The notes under the pieces: generated by a model
Seen by the model: only the letters and a program-made list of their open reading frames with translations
What the model was told of the DNA's origin: nothing
Database searches by the model: none
Position numbers and translations under genes: made by a program
Part shown: in pieces, positions 18,649-28,267 of the stretch
Numbering within the stretch: the stretch's first letter is position 1
Layout: each line of letters starts with the position of its first letter
Source: Mumia xiangluensis
GTDB taxonomy: Bacteria; Actinomycetota; Actinomycetes; Propionibacteriales; Nocardioidaceae
Length of the DNA stretch: 64,000 bases
Direction of reading: 5' to 3'
NCBI RefSeq assembly: GCF_010994095.1
Contig: NZ_WJYO01000002.1
Location: 806,001-870,000 of the forward strand

Positions 18649-19195
18649 GCAGGTCGGCGTCGACGACGAGGGCGTCGACGAGCTCGCGGCTCATGAACCC
18701 GGTGCCGGCGATGCGGTCGAGCATGGCGACGAGCGGGTCCCAGAACCCGTCCGGGTTGAGCAGACCGAGCGGCTTGGCGTGGAGGCCGAGGGTCTGCCAG
18801 GTCCACACCTCGAACATCTCCTCAAGCGTGCCGAGACCGCCGGGAAGGACGAGGAAGGCGTCGGCCCGAGCCGTCATCATCGCCTTGCGCTGGTGCATCG
18901 TGTCGACGACGTGCATCTCCAGCCCCGGCTCGCCGGTGCGCCCCCACTCGCGCTCGACCATGAACGACGGGATGACCCCGTACACGCGACCGCGGCGGTC
19001 GAGCGCACCCCGTGACACGGCACCCATCAGGCCGCTCCCGCCACCGCCGTACACGAGCTCGATGCCGCGCTCGGCGATCTGGGCACCGACCTCGTACGCC
19101 ATCTCGAGGAGCGAGGAGTCGTTGCCGTCGCGGGACGCCATGAAGACAGCGAGGCTGCCGAGCGGGCCCGAGGCACCAGAGGATGAGCGCTGCAT
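18605..19195 (-). CDS. TIGR00730/LOG family Rossmann-fold protein (cytokinin riboside 5'-monophosphate phosphoribohydrolase type)
   Basis: The 196-residue protein carries the family signature PGGLGTLEEMFE with the conserved Arg/Glu catalytic residues, and an N-terminal GGGGSGLMGAV nucleotide-binding loop. LOG proteins remove ribose 5-phosphate from nucleoside monophosphates such as AMP or cytokinin precursors. Bacterial copies were often mislabelled as lysine decarboxylases. The 3' end overlaps the convergent GlxA-type gene. No operon partner is evident. Confidence 0.88.
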   Translation of the reverse strand: MQRSSSGASGPLGSLAVFMASRDGNDSSLLEMAYEVGAQIAERGIELVYGGGGSGLMGAVSRGALDRRGRVYGVIPSFMVEREWGRTGEPGLEMHVVDTMHQRKAMMTARADAFLVLPGGLGTLEEMFEVWTWQTLGLHAKPLGLLNPDGFWDPLVAMLDRIAGTGFMSRELVDALVVDADLPTVIEGLQRRALER

Positions 19196-19293
19196 GCCCC
19201 GGATCGTACGGCGGGTGCGAAGCAGGGCCGCAACGACAACTACCCTTCTCTTGTGACACGGATCGCCACCTCACTCCCGGTCGGAGCGCACGC

Positions 19294-20229
19294 ATGAGCG
19301 TCGGACTCGCAGCCCTGCTCGACGACGTCGCCGCGCTCGCCCGTCTCGCTGCTGCGTCCGTCGACGACGTCGGCGCGGCTGCCGGCCGCGCAAGCGCCAA
19401 GGCTGCGGGGGTGGTCGTCGACGATGCAGCCGTGACGCCGCGCTACGTCCAGGGCCTCTCACCCAAGCGCGAGCTCTCGGTGATCGGACGCATCGCCAAG
19501 GGGTCGCTGCGCAACAAGCTGCTGATCATCCTCCCGGCGGCGCTGCTCCTCAGCCAGTTCCTCCCGTGGCTCCTCACCCCGATCCTCATGGTCGGCGGCA
19601 CCTACCTCTGCTACGAGGGCGCCGAGAAGCTGTGGGAGAAGGTCTCCGGGCACCACGCGCCGGAGAAGCCTTCGACGGCGGAGGGTGCCGATCAGGAGAA
19701 GACGGTCGTGTCCGGCGCCATCCGGACCGACTTCATCCTGTCGGCCGAGATCATGGTGATCGCCCTCAACGAGGTGGCCGACGAGCCGTTCGTGTCGCGC
19801 GCGATCATCCTCATCGTCGTCGCGCTCGGCATCACCGCTCTCGTCTACGGCGTCGTCGCGCTGATCGTCAAGATGGACGACATCGGCCTCGCCCTCGCCC
19901 AGCGGACGTCCGCTGCGTCGCGTGCGGTCGGCAACGGGCTCGTGAAGGCGATGCCCGTGGTCCTCGCGACCCTCTCGGCCGTCGGTGTCGTCGCCATGCT
20001 GTGGGTCGGCGGCCACATCCTGCTGGTGGGCGCCGACGAGCTCGGCCTGCACGCGCCGTACGAGCTCGTCCACCACCTCGAGGAGGCCGTGCACGACGCC
20101 GTGGCCGGTGCCGGCGCGGCGCTCGGCTGGCTCGTCAACACCATCGCGTCCGCGATCATCGGCCTTGTCGTCGGCGCGATCGTCGTCGCCGTGATGCACG
20201 TCGTCCCACGGCGCGCCGCAGCACACTGA
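19294..20229 (+). CDS. DUF808 family inner membrane protein (YedI-like)
   Basis: About 311 residues from the ATG at 19294. The N-terminus (GLAALLDDVAALARLAA) and the DDAAVTPRYVQGLSPKRE segment are hallmarks of DUF808 proteins. Six or more hydrophobic segments follow, ending in a long one near residues 280-305. The molecular function is unknown. It stands alone, 52 bp before the exchanger gene on the same strand. Confidence 0.82.
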   Translation: MSVGLAALLDDVAALARLAAASVDDVGAAAGRASAKAAGVVVDDAAVTPRYVQGLSPKRELSVIGRIAKGSLRNKLLIILPAALLLSQFLPWLLTPILMVGGTYLCYEGAEKLWEKVSGHHAPEKPSTAEGADQEKTVVSGAIRTDFILSAEIMVIALNEVADEPFVSRAIILIVVALGITALVYGVVALIVKMDDIGLALAQRTSAASRAVGNGLVKAMPVVLATLSAVGVVAMLWVGGHILLVGADELGLHAPYELVHHLEEAVHDAVAGAGAALGWLVNTIASAIIGLVVGAIVVAVMHVVPRRAAAH

Positions 20230-20281
20230 CCCGAGGGCATCTGGGCCTGCGTCCACCGTCGGAGCCTGCCAGAGTGTCCCC

Positions 20282-21247
20282 ATGTCGACGGTGCTCGTCA
20301 TGGTGCTCGGTCTGGTCGGCCTCGTCATCGGCGCCGAGCTCCTCGTCCGTGGCGGCTCCGGCGTCGCGGTACGACTCGGGATCGCCCCGATCACGATCGG
20401 TCTGACCGTCGTCGCGCTGGGCACGAGCATGCCTGAGCTCGCGATCGGCGTCGATGCCGCCCGGCGCGGGAGCGGCGGCCTCGCCGTGGGCAACATCGTC
20501 GGCACCAACCTGGTGAACCTCCTGCTCATCCTCGGCCTGAGTGCAGCGATCCGGCCGATCGCGCTCGCAACCCGCACGCTCCGCTTCGACCTCCCGGCGA
20601 TGACCGCCGCCGCGCTGGTCGTGTTCGTGATGGGCAGCGACGGCACGCTCACCACGGTCGAGGGTGCGGTGCTGCTCGTGCTCGGCGTCGCCTACACGTA
20701 CGGCGTGCTCCGCGCAGGACGCGCTGACGCGGCGGAGCGTACGCCCGAGGGTGCAGGTGGAGCCACGACGGAAGGCTCCCCCTCAGGCGGTCTCGCTCGC
20801 GACGTCATCGGGCTCGTGGCCGGACTCGTGGTCATCGTCGTCGGCGCCGACCTGCTCGTCAGCGGCGCGGTCGACGCCGCGTCGTCGCTCGGGATCAGCG
20901 ATGCCGTCATCGGTCTGACCGTGATCGCCATCGGCACGTCGGCGCCCGAGCTCGTGACCACGCTCGTGTCGACGTTCCGCGGCGACCGGGAGCTGGCGCT
21001 CGGCAACCTCATCGGGTCGAGCGTCTACAACCTCGTGTTCATCCTCGGCGTGACAGCGATTGCCGCTCCGGAGAGCGTGCCCGTGCCTGACGAGGTCCTG
21101 GCCGCCGACCTCGTGCTGATGGCCGTCGTCGCGGTCGCCTGTGTGCCGGTCTTCATGACCGGTCGCCGCATCAGCCGGATCGAAGGTGGCGTGTTCGTCG
21201 CCGCGTACGTGGTCTACCTCAGCTGGCTGGTCGCCGTGCGAGCCTGA
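20282..21247 (+). CDS. Calcium/sodium antiporter (CaCA family, YrbG-like)
   Basis: The 321-residue protein has ten membrane segments in two homologous halves. Each half contains a cation-binding alpha repeat: VVALGTSMPELAIGV with GNIVGTNLVNLL in the first, and IAIGTSAPELVTTLV with GNLIGSSVYNLVF in the second. The acidic residue in each GTSxPE is essential in characterised exchangers. It probably exports Ca2+ or imports Na+ across the cytoplasmic membrane. It ends 10 bp from the convergent methyltransferase gene. Confidence 0.92.
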   Translation: MSTVLVMVLGLVGLVIGAELLVRGGSGVAVRLGIAPITIGLTVVALGTSMPELAIGVDAARRGSGGLAVGNIVGTNLVNLLLILGLSAAIRPIALATRTLRFDLPAMTAAALVVFVMGSDGTLTTVEGAVLLVLGVAYTYGVLRAGRADAAERTPEGAGGATTEGSPSGGLARDVIGLVAGLVVIVVGADLLVSGAVDAASSLGISDAVIGLTVIAIGTSAPELVTTLVSTFRGDRELALGNLIGSSVYNLVFILGVTAIAAPESVPVPDEVLAADLVLMAVVAVACVPVFMTGRRISRIEGGVFVAAYVVYLSWLVAVRA

Positions 21248-21257
21248 CCGCCCGCAG

Positions 21258-21947
21258 TCACGGCGTACGGCGCGCGACCAGCGTCGAGTCGTGCACGGAC
21301 ACCTCGACGCCTTCGCGAACCATCGCCCGTGGGCGCTGCTCGACCGCGAGGACCTCGAAGTCCGACGGGAGTCCGGGCAGCAGGTCCTCCGCCACGAACA
21401 TCGCCCGTCGCTGGTTCGGGCTCAGGTGGGTGAAGAACGCCTCGGACGGCGCGTGGCCCACCACGAGGAGGCGTCCGCCCGGAGCGACCGCCTCGGCGAG
21501 CCGGGCGACGACCTCGACCATCCCGCCGTTCGGCGGGTGGAGGAAATGCGTGCTGACCAGGTCGTACGCCCGTCCGTCCGCCGCGAAGCTGCGCGCGTCC
21601 ACCTGCCACCAGTCGACCTTGTCGGCGACGCCGGCGTCCTTGGCGTGCCGTGCAGCCCGCGCGAGTCCGTTGGCCGAGAAGTCGGCGCCGGTCACCTTCC
21701 AGCCCTGGCTCGCGAGCCAGATGACGTCGCCGCCCTCGCCGCATCCCACGTCCAGCGCGGTGCCGGGTGTCAGGACGGACACCTCAGCCACGAGCTGGGC
21801 GTTCGGCTTCCCGCTCCAGACGGTCTCCTCGCCGGAGTAGCGCTCGTCCCAGCTCGGCGGCTCGAACATCGCCGCCTCCTCCTCGGTCAGCGGCTGGGTG
21901 TCCGCCTCGGCGGCGGCGGGGGCGTCGTACGACTCGTTCGTCTCCAT
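21258..21947 (-). CDS. Class I SAM-dependent methyltransferase
   Basis: About 229 residues if it starts at the ATG at 21947; the ATG 27 codons further in, just before the WDERY segment, is an alternative. The SAM motif I is LDVGCGEGGDVIWLA, followed by an acidic motif II (VTGADFS). The WDERYSGEETVWSGKPN stretch is typical of small methyltransferases annotated as thiopurine or tellurite-type. The substrate is unknown. It lies just upstream of no obvious partner, with DUF1254 behind it on the same strand. Confidence 0.85.
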   Translation of the reverse strand: METNESYDAPAAAEADTQPLTEEEAAMFEPPSWDERYSGEETVWSGKPNAQLVAEVSVLTPGTALDVGCGEGGDVIWLASQGWKVTGADFSANGLARAARHAKDAGVADKVDWWQVDARSFAADGRAYDLVSTHFLHPPNGGMVEVVARLAEAVAPGGRLLVVGHAPSEAFFTHLSPNQRRAMFVAEDLLPGLPSDFEVLAVEQRPRAMVREGVEVSVHDSTLVARRTP

Positions 21948-22012
21948 GCCCACCAGCCTGCCGACCCGCACGGCCGGCGACAATCTGTGTTGCCGGACCG
22001 GCAATACGGCAG

Positions 22013-22984
22013 TCAGGCCTGGAGCCCCGGGGACACCTCGGTAGCCGGCACCAGCGGCGGCACCGTCCAGGTTCCGTCGAGGACCTCGGCGCGCGGCCGA
22101 TAGAGACGGACCAGGAAGTTCCAGCCGTCGGGAACGGGGATCGCGTTCGGTCGCGGGTCCTCGGGGTCGGTGACGAACCGCACGGTGATCGAACCGTCGT
22201 CGTTCGGGACGCCGGTGATGCTGTTGATGGTGTAGCGGCCGCTGGAGGTCGGTTCGAAGAAGCCGCGGGCGTTGTAGACCGAGATGGACCAGAACGCGTC
22301 AACTGGGACGTCCTCGAGAGTCATCTCGTAGTCGCCCGGGTCCACGCGCGGCTCGACCCCGACGTAGGAGGCCTCGCTGGTCGGCAGCCCGCCCCACCCT
22401 GCCGCCGCGCCGATCAGGTGACGGACCGGGTCAACTTCCTCGCGGGTCCCGAACATGCGGTCGAACCCGGACAAGAACGTGGCGAGCTGGAGCAGTCCGT
22501 CCCGGGTGCCGTCGAAGCTGACGGCGTCGTACTCGGGAGAGACGAACGGCCGTGCGGACCCCGCCTCCAGCGTGATCCGGTCCTGCAGCCGAGAGACCTC
22601 GGCGATGTCTGCGGCGTCTGCCGGGTCGACCAGGGTCCGGACCCCGACCATCACGTGCTCGGTGCCGAACTGGTCGACCGTCAGCTCGTACGTGCCCGCG
22701 CCGTGGAAGATCGCGTCGACGTAGTGGTCGTTGTTGACCACCATCGCCGACATGTAGCGGTCGCCTGCGTCAGGCAGCGTCACCCGCGCCCCGGCGGAGA
22801 TGTCGACGACAGCGAAGCTGTAGAGCGTGTCGCGGTTCAGCCGGATCACGGTCTGCTCGTCGATCGGCGCCGGCTCCCGGTTGTGCCGGAAGGCGTTGAT
22901 GCCGCCGGCGTCTGCCTGGATGGCGGCGAACATCCGGTCGGTCTCGGCGCGCACGAAATTGTCGACGCTCACCGTGGTCGTCAT
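22013..22984 (-). CDS. DUF1254/DUF1214 domain-containing protein
   Basis: The 323-residue protein has an N-terminal DUF1254 part (FRHNREPAPIDEQTVIRLNRDTLYSF split across two segments) and a C-terminal DUF1214 part (WSISVYNARGFFEP, then YTINS). No signal peptide is visible, which is unusual for the family because many members are exported. The function is unknown. The start lies 77 bp from the 3' end of the initiator tRNA gene. Confidence 0.82.
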   Translation of the reverse strand: MTTTVSVDNFVRAETDRMFAAIQADAGGINAFRHNREPAPIDEQTVIRLNRDTLYSFAVVDISAGARVTLPDAGDRYMSAMVVNNDHYVDAIFHGAGTYELTVDQFGTEHVMVGVRTLVDPADAADIAEVSRLQDRITLEAGSARPFVSPEYDAVSFDGTRDGLLQLATFLSGFDRMFGTREEVDPVRHLIGAAAGWGGLPTSEASYVGVEPRVDPGDYEMTLEDVPVDAFWSISVYNARGFFEPTSSGRYTINSITGVPNDDGSITVRFVTDPEDPRPNAIPVPDGWNFLVRLYRPRAEVLDGTWTVPPLVPATEVSPGLQA

Positions 22985-23060
22985 ACGGTCCCCTTGCCCC
23001 CAAAGGCGAGAGGCCGCCTCCGGTGACTCCGAAAACGGCCTCTGCCACTGCTTCTCTGAG

Positions 23061-23134
23061 TAGCGGGGACAGGATTTGAACCTGTGACCTCTGGGTTATG
23101 AGCCCAGCGAGCTACCGAGCTGCTCCACCCCGCG
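23061..23134 (-). tRNA. Initiator tRNA-fMet (anticodon CAT), first copy
   Basis: A 74-nt cloverleaf. Three consecutive G:C pairs in the anticodon stem and an unpaired C1:U72 end mark it as an initiator tRNA. The T stem is ACAGG/CCTGT. The 3' CCA is not encoded; CTC follows the discriminator A. A second initiator gene lies at 52536-52612. Confidence 0.95.
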
Positions 23135-23251
23135 TCGCTGTGACGACCCTACCGGAGCCGCCTGGGCCGGCCGCATCCAGGGGTGCCGACGCAGGCGTGA
23201 TCACCCTGCACGAGTGACGCGGCGACCACCGTCGTACGCGATCCTTGGCAC

Positions 23252-24694
23252 ATGGTGGCGTGGCTCGCAGCGGCTCTGTACGTGATCGACCTGACGATCA
23301 AGATCGTCGCGCTGGGCGTCGTGCCCAAGAACCGGCGACCGTCCAGCGGCATGGCGTGGCTGCTCCTGATCCTCATCATCCCGCTGTTCGGATTCGTGCT
23401 GTTCCTCGTCCTCGGTCGGACGAAGCTCGAGCAGCGCCGCCACCAGGAGCAGGCGGCGATCAACGCGATGATCGCCGAGCAGACGGCGGACGTCCCGACG
23501 CTCGAGGCCGCGTACGACGGTCCGGCGTACGTCTCCTCGGTCGCCACCTTGAACCGGACCCTCGGAGCCAAGCCGGTCGCGCCCGGCAACAGGATCGACC
23601 TGTTCCCCGGGTATGCCGACAGCCTTGCGGCGATGGCCGTCGCGATCGACGCGGCGACCAGCTTCGTGCATGTGGAGTTCTACATCAGCGCCTGGGACGA
23701 CGTGACCGCACCGGTGTTCGAGGCGCTCGCGCGCGCCGCGGATCGCGGAGTGACCGTGCGGCTGCTGTTCGACCACCTGGGATCCCGCGGCATCCCCGGG
23801 TTCGAGGACTTCCAGAAGCGCCTCGACACCACCGCGATCGAGTGGCACATGATGCTCCCGATCCAGCCGCTCAAAGGCAAGTGGCGCCGCCCGGACCTGC
23901 GCAACCACCGCAAGATCATGGTCGTCGACGGCACGGTCGCGTTCACCGGCTCGCAGAACCTCATCGAGCCCGGCTACAACAAGCCCAAGAACCACAAGGC
24001 CGGCCGTGAGTGGGTCGAGCTCATGGCGCGCGTCGAGGGACCCGCGGTGAGCGCCCTGAACCTCCTGTTCGCGACCGACTGGTACGCCGAGTCCGGAGTC
24101 CGGCTGATCAACGAGATCGCCGCCCCGCCTCCGCCCCGGGGCGAGATCGAGGCGCAGGTGATCCCGAGCGGGCCGGGGTTCGCGACCGAGAACAACCTGC
24201 GGGCCTTCACGACGCTCATCTACTCGGCGCAGCGCCGGCTGTCGATCACCAGCCCGTACTTCGTGCCCGACGAGTCGCTGCTGTACGCCGTGACGACCGC
24301 GGCCCAGCGCGGAGTCGACGTCGAGCTGTTCGTGAGCGAGGCCGGCGACCAGTTCATGGTGTTCCACGCACAGCGCTCGTACTACGAGGCGCTGCTGCGG
24401 GCGGGCGTACGCATCTACTTCTATCCGGCACCCGCGATCCTGCACTCGAAGTTCTTCACCGTCGACGACGACGTCGCCGTGCTCGGGTCGAGCAACATGG
24501 ATATGCGGTCGTTCGCGCTGAACTACGAGGTGTCGCTGATGCTGCTGGGGTCCGACGCCGTCGCGAAGGTGACCGCGGTCGAGGACAGCTACCGCGCCGT
24601 CTCCCACGAGCTGACGCTCGACGAGTGGCTCAACCGCCCGAGGCGCTCCGCCTACATCGACAACGTCATGCGTCTGACCGCCGCGCTGCAGTAG
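23252..24694 (+). CDS. cls: Cardiolipin synthase (phospholipase D superfamily)
   Basis: The 480-residue protein has two N-terminal membrane helices (residues about 3-22 and 32-52, the PLDc_N region) and two HKD catalytic motifs: NHRKIMVVDG near residue 217 and LHSKFFTVDD near residue 397. Each is followed by the usual GSQN or GSSNMD segment. Bacterial Cls joins two phosphatidylglycerol molecules to make cardiolipin and glycerol. Many actinobacteria use a CDP-alcohol type cardiolipin synthase, so this PLD-type copy may be additional. It is a single-gene unit starting 117 bp from the divergent tRNA. Confidence 0.92.
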   Translation: MVAWLAAALYVIDLTIKIVALGVVPKNRRPSSGMAWLLLILIIPLFGFVLFLVLGRTKLEQRRHQEQAAINAMIAEQTADVPTLEAAYDGPAYVSSVATLNRTLGAKPVAPGNRIDLFPGYADSLAAMAVAIDAATSFVHVEFYISAWDDVTAPVFEALARAADRGVTVRLLFDHLGSRGIPGFEDFQKRLDTTAIEWHMMLPIQPLKGKWRRPDLRNHRKIMVVDGTVAFTGSQNLIEPGYNKPKNHKAGREWVELMARVEGPAVSALNLLFATDWYAESGVRLINEIAAPPPPRGEIEAQVIPSGPGFATENNLRAFTTLIYSAQRRLSITSPYFVPDESLLYAVTTAAQRGVDVELFVSEAGDQFMVFHAQRSYYEALLRAGVRIYFYPAPAILHSKFFTVDDDVAVLGSSNMDMRSFALNYEVSLMLLGSDAVAKVTAVEDSYRAVSHELTLDEWLNRPRRSAYIDNVMRLTAALQ

Positions 24695-24706
24695 ACGCGG
24701 ACGCGG

Positions 24707-25213
24707 TCAGGTCAGGGAGTCGATGGCCACGACGACGCCGAGCACGAGCGCCTCGTCCTCCCCTGCGGCGATCTCGACGCCGTAGGTGTCGCGGACGCGG
24801 AACCACTTCTTCGACACCCGAGCGACCGTGTCCCCGTCGCGTTCGATCTCGTACTCGTGGTCGACGACGTTGCCGTGCGCCTTGAGGTCGTGCCCGCCCT
24901 CGACGTCGATCGCGAAGCGGTCCCGGATGCCGACCAGCGCCTTGCGGACCGTGGCGATCGTCTGGTCGTCGCGCTCGACCGCCACCTTGTCACGGACGCT
25001 CAGCTTGCGCTCCTGGATCCTGGCGACCTCGTGACCGGACAGGTCCTCCAGCACGAAGGTGTCGCGGATCCGCATGGCTTTGCCGTTGACTCGGAACGCG
25101 CGGTTGCCGTCCTCGTCCTCGATCCAGAAGTCGTCACCGATCGAGGCGAGCTTCTCGCGCATGCGGAATCGCCGCACGTCCCCGTCGTCTCCTCGTCCGC
25201 GCAGAAGTCCCAT
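24707..25213 (-). CDS. LURP-one-related (LOR/DUF567) family protein
   Basis: This 168-residue protein consists of repeated short beta strands with the LOR pattern: REKLASIGDDFWIED, then RVNGKAMRIRDTFVLED and KKWFRVRDTYGVEI. LOR proteins share the Tubby/scramblase beta-barrel fold around a central helix. Their bacterial role is unknown; membrane lipid binding is a suggestion from the fold. It lies 12 bp from the convergent cls and just downstream of the small lipoprotein gene. Confidence 0.8.
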   Translation of the reverse strand: MGLLRGRGDDGDVRRFRMREKLASIGDDFWIEDEDGNRAFRVNGKAMRIRDTFVLEDLSGHEVARIQERKLSVRDKVAVERDDQTIATVRKALVGIRDRFAIDVEGGHDLKAHGNVVDHEYEIERDGDTVARVSKKWFRVRDTYGVEIAAGEDEALVLGVVVAIDSLT

Positions 25214-25237
25214 GGTCGTGTCCCTTCTCGTCGTTCG

Positions 25238-25645
25238 TCAGCACGTCGCCTTGACGTCGTTGACGAGGCTCTCCACTGCGGTTCCGAAGCTGGTCAGGGC
25301 GGTGCCGACCGCCGACAGGGTGCTCGCCGACGCATCGGCGGTCGCCGCGTTGATGCTGGACGTGAGGGCGGTGAAGCTGGTCTCGACCGTGGTGAGCGGA
25401 TCGGAGAACTCGGACTTCGCCTCGGACTTGACGTCCGCCAGGGCGTTGCCGACCTCGGTCAGCGAGGCCTTGACCTCGTCGAGGCTTCCTGAAGCCGTGA
25501 GGTCGATGTCCTTCACGTCCTGGACCGAGTCCTCGAGGCTGTTCACGGAACCACAGATCGCCGGGGTCTCGGTGTCCTCGCTGCAGGCGGCGAGCGACAC
25601 TCCCAGGAACACGGTCGACACGGCAAGGGTCGCGACGCGTCTCAT
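25238..25645 (-). CDS. Small lipoprotein of unknown function
   Basis: About 135 residues from the ATG at 25645, which has AAGGAG 7 bp upstream. The signal peptide (MRRVATLAVSTVFLGVSLAAC) ends in a lipobox with Cys21. The mature part is an alpha-helical, Ala/Ser/Asp/Val-rich region with predicted amphipathic heptads and a C-terminal Cys. It resembles no family that I can name. The longer frame to 25732 has no support. It is 24 bp upstream of the LOR gene, and the two may be co-transcribed. Confidence 0.7.
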   Translation of the reverse strand: MRRVATLAVSTVFLGVSLAACSEDTETPAICGSVNSLEDSVQDVKDIDLTASGSLDEVKASLTEVGNALADVKSEAKSEFSDPLTTVETSFTALTSSINAATADASASTLSAVGTALTSFGTAVESLVNDVKATC

Positions 25646-25754
25646 CAGCCACTCCTTCGTACGACGGAGCCTCCGGAGCAGTCGCCCGTTCGGCACCTCC
25701 AGGATCCACCCGCAGACCGCCACCGTCGTCACCCACAGCGTGTGATTCGCGGGT

Positions 25755-26762
25755 CTACGGCCGCAGCGCCACCCAGGTCGGCGTGGAGGTCGCGAAGCTG
25801 CTGACCCGACGCCCGATCGTCTCCCCCGCTCCGAGCTCGAACGCCTCGATCGTGGACGAGTTCTCGTTCGAGGCGAGGAGGAGCCCCTCGGTCAGGGCGA
25901 AGTGTCGCGGCCAGCGACCCGCGGTGGGGTGCTCGGAGACGAGGTCGAGCTCAGACGTCCCCACCGTGAAGACGGCGATGGTGTCGGGACCGCGGTTGGA
26001 GACGAGGACGCTGTCGCCGTACGTCGTCAGCTGGGCGGGCCACGAACGCTCGGGGTGCGTCGTCGTCGGCACCTCGGCGAGCACCTCGGCCTCGTCGGCC
26101 GCCCCCAGGCGGACGCGCAGCAACGTCGCACTGAGCTCGCCGACGACCAGGGCGGAGTCGGCGTCAGGGAGGGCGACGATCTGGCGAGGGCCCGTGCCGG
26201 GTGGCAGGTGCCAGGTGCGCTCCTGCCGGAGCGCGCCGTCCGGTGTGATCGCGAGCGAGGTGAGCGTGTCGGCCCCCAGGTCGACGCAGATCAGGCTGTG
26301 CCCGAGGACGTCGGTCGCGATCATGTGGGGGTGTGCGTGCTGCTGGCGCTCGGGATCGGGGCCGCTCCCGACGATCGTGGTGGTGCCGACCGTGGCGACG
26401 GGTCGTCCGTCCGGCGCGAGCTTGATGAGGGACACGGTGCCACCGGTGTAGTCGGCGGTGAGCAACCAGCGCTCGTCACGGGTGATCGCCGCGTGGCAGG
26501 GGTGGCCGCCGGTGGGAGCCGAGCCCAGCGCGCGCATGTGTCCCGCGTCGTCGATGGCCACCGCCGTGACTCCGCCTGCTGCGGACTCGTTCGTCGCGTA
26601 CGCCACGGGCAGCGTCGGGTGCCAGGCGACGCACGACGGCGACTCGATCTCCAGCACGCTCAGCGGCTCGAGCCGGCCGCTGGGATGCACGCGGACAGAC
26701 TGCAGGCCTGGGGCGCCGCGGGTGGTGTAGCCCCCGACCAGCGCGAGAGGAGTCGTCGTCAC
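25755..26762 (-). CDS. Lactonase family protein (6-phosphogluconolactonase-like beta-propeller)
   Basis: The 335-residue protein has the seven-bladed propeller pattern of the YbhE/Pgl family: HPTLPVAYATNE, QQHAHPHMIATD, GTGPRQIV and the blade ending LLLASNENSSTI. Family members hydrolyse 6-phosphogluconolactone or other lactones. No signal peptide is present. It overlaps the upstream MFS gene by an ATGA, so it is translated with it. Confidence 0.85.
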   Translation of the reverse strand: MTTTPLALVGGYTTRGAPGLQSVRVHPSGRLEPLSVLEIESPSCVAWHPTLPVAYATNESAAGGVTAVAIDDAGHMRALGSAPTGGHPCHAAITRDERWLLTADYTGGTVSLIKLAPDGRPVATVGTTTIVGSGPDPERQQHAHPHMIATDVLGHSLICVDLGADTLTSLAITPDGALRQERTWHLPPGTGPRQIVALPDADSALVVGELSATLLRVRLGAADEAEVLAEVPTTTHPERSWPAQLTTYGDSVLVSNRGPDTIAVFTVGTSELDLVSEHPTAGRWPRHFALTEGLLLASNENSSTIEAFELGAGETIGRRVSSFATSTPTWVALRP

Positions 26763-28267
26763 GCACGGACCTTACCGTCCTCGGCAGACAGCGGTGCGCG
26801 CCCGGGAGCCGTACGACGGGTGTTGAGGACGGCACAGGCGATGAGGACGAGCGCGGTGAACAGCCCGACGGCGTGCAACGCGTCGTTCCCTGCCGCGGTG
26901 AGCGCGTCGAGGACGGCCTGCGGGTCCGACGAGCTCTGTGCGGCGGCTCGCGTCTCCGCCATGGTCGTCGTGCCCGAGAGCCCGAGGGCGGCCGCCTCCG
27001 GTCGGAGCGCCAGCGCGTACACCGTCGTGGCGAGGCTGCCGACGGCCGCGAACCCGAGCGACGAGCCGAGGTGGTTGCCCGTCTCCGCGAGCGCGGCGGC
27101 ACAGCCGGCGGCGGACTGCGGCGCGCTCGAGACGATGCGCTGCGTGCCGAACGCGAAGAGTGGTCCGCACCCGAACGCGGTGAGCGTCACGCCGACGATC
27201 ATCGGCGCGTAGCCGAGGTCCGCCGAGACGGTCAGCTGCAGCAGCGACCCGAGCGCCGCGACCACCAGACCTGCGGGAACCAGCCGGTCCGGGTCGACAC
27301 GCCTCGCGAGGGCCGGCGAGACCGACGCGCCCGCCGCGATGCCCAGCGCCATCGGCATGAACACGATCGCCGCCACGAGCGGCGTGAGTCCCGCGACCGA
27401 CTGGAGGTACTGGGTCACCCAGAACCCGGTCCCCGCGAGCGCGACGGCGGCGAGGGTCAGGCTCGTCACGGCCACGACGATGGCCCTCTCACGGAGCAGA
27501 CCGAGGTCGAGGAACGGGTCGGCAAGGCGCTGCTGGCGGCGGACGAAGGCCACGCCAGCCGCACCGGCGACCGCCACTGCGAGCACGGCGACGGTCGTCG
27601 GGGTGGCAGAGCCCGGGATGCACGCCTTGATGGCGGTGAACACCGCGAGGAGGGCAGCCATCAGCAGCCCCGCGCTCAGCAGGTCGACGCGCGGTGCACG
27701 GTCGGCCGGTCGCGACCGCGGGAGCAACCGCGGACCCAGCGCGAGGACGATCGCGCACACCGGGACCGAGAGCAGGAACACCGAGCCCCACCAGAACCAG
27801 TGGAGAAGCAGCCCGCCGACGACCGGTCCCAGTGATGCGAACGCGAACTGGCAGGTCGCCCACGTGGCGATCGCCTTCGTGCGTGCGCCCTCGTCGGGGA
27901 AGATGTCGCCGATCAGCGCGAGCGTCGACGGCATCAGGGTCGCGCCCGCCACGCCCTGGAGGACGCGGGCGAGCAGCAGCACCTCAGCGGTCGGCGCGTA
28001 CGCCGCCAGCACCGACGCCGCGAGGAACCCCGCACAGCCGAGCAGCAGGAGACGTCGTCGGCCGACGCGGTCACCGACGGCCCCGGCCACGATCGCGAGG
28101 ACGCCCACCACCAGGCCGTACACATCGGTGATCCAGAGCTGCTGCGTCGCCGTGGCCCCGAGGTCGGCGGTGAGCTCGGGAACGGCGAGGAACAGGACGT
28201 TGATGTCGACGGCGACGACGGCCGTCGGGAGCAGGAGGAGCATCAGGCTCAGGCGAGGTCGGTTCAT
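26759..28267 (-). CDS. MFS transporter, DHA2 family (14-TM EmrB/QacA type)
   Basis: About 502 residues from the ATG at 28267. The first helix holds the DHA2 motif VVAVDINVLFLAVPEL. Motif A is present (GAVGDRVGRRRLLL), as is a motif C-like Gly/Pro stretch (ASLGPVVGGLLLHWFWWG). Fourteen membrane segments are expected. DHA2 pumps export drugs or quaternary ammonium compounds by proton antiport. A longer frame to 28645 runs over the DGPF gene and is not supported. The gene is divergent from the DGPF/ECF42 pair. Confidence 0.9.
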   Translation of the reverse strand: MNRPRLSLMLLLLPTAVVAVDINVLFLAVPELTADLGATATQQLWITDVYGLVVGVLAIVAGAVGDRVGRRRLLLLGCAGFLAASVLAAYAPTAEVLLLARVLQGVAGATLMPSTLALIGDIFPDEGARTKAIATWATCQFAFASLGPVVGGLLLHWFWWGSVFLLSVPVCAIVLALGPRLLPRSRPADRAPRVDLLSAGLLMAALLAVFTAIKACIPGSATPTTVAVLAVAVAGAAGVAFVRRQQRLADPFLDLGLLRERAIVVAVTSLTLAAVALAGTGFWVTQYLQSVAGLTPLVAAIVFMPMALGIAAGASVSPALARRVDPDRLVPAGLVVAALGSLLQLTVSADLGYAPMIVGVTLTAFGCGPLFAFGTQRIVSSAPQSAAGCAAALAETGNHLGSSLGFAAVGSLATTVYALALRPEAAALGLSGTTTMAETRAAAQSSSDPQAVLDALTAAGNDALHAVGLFTALVLIACAVLNTRRTAPGRAPLSAEDGKVRA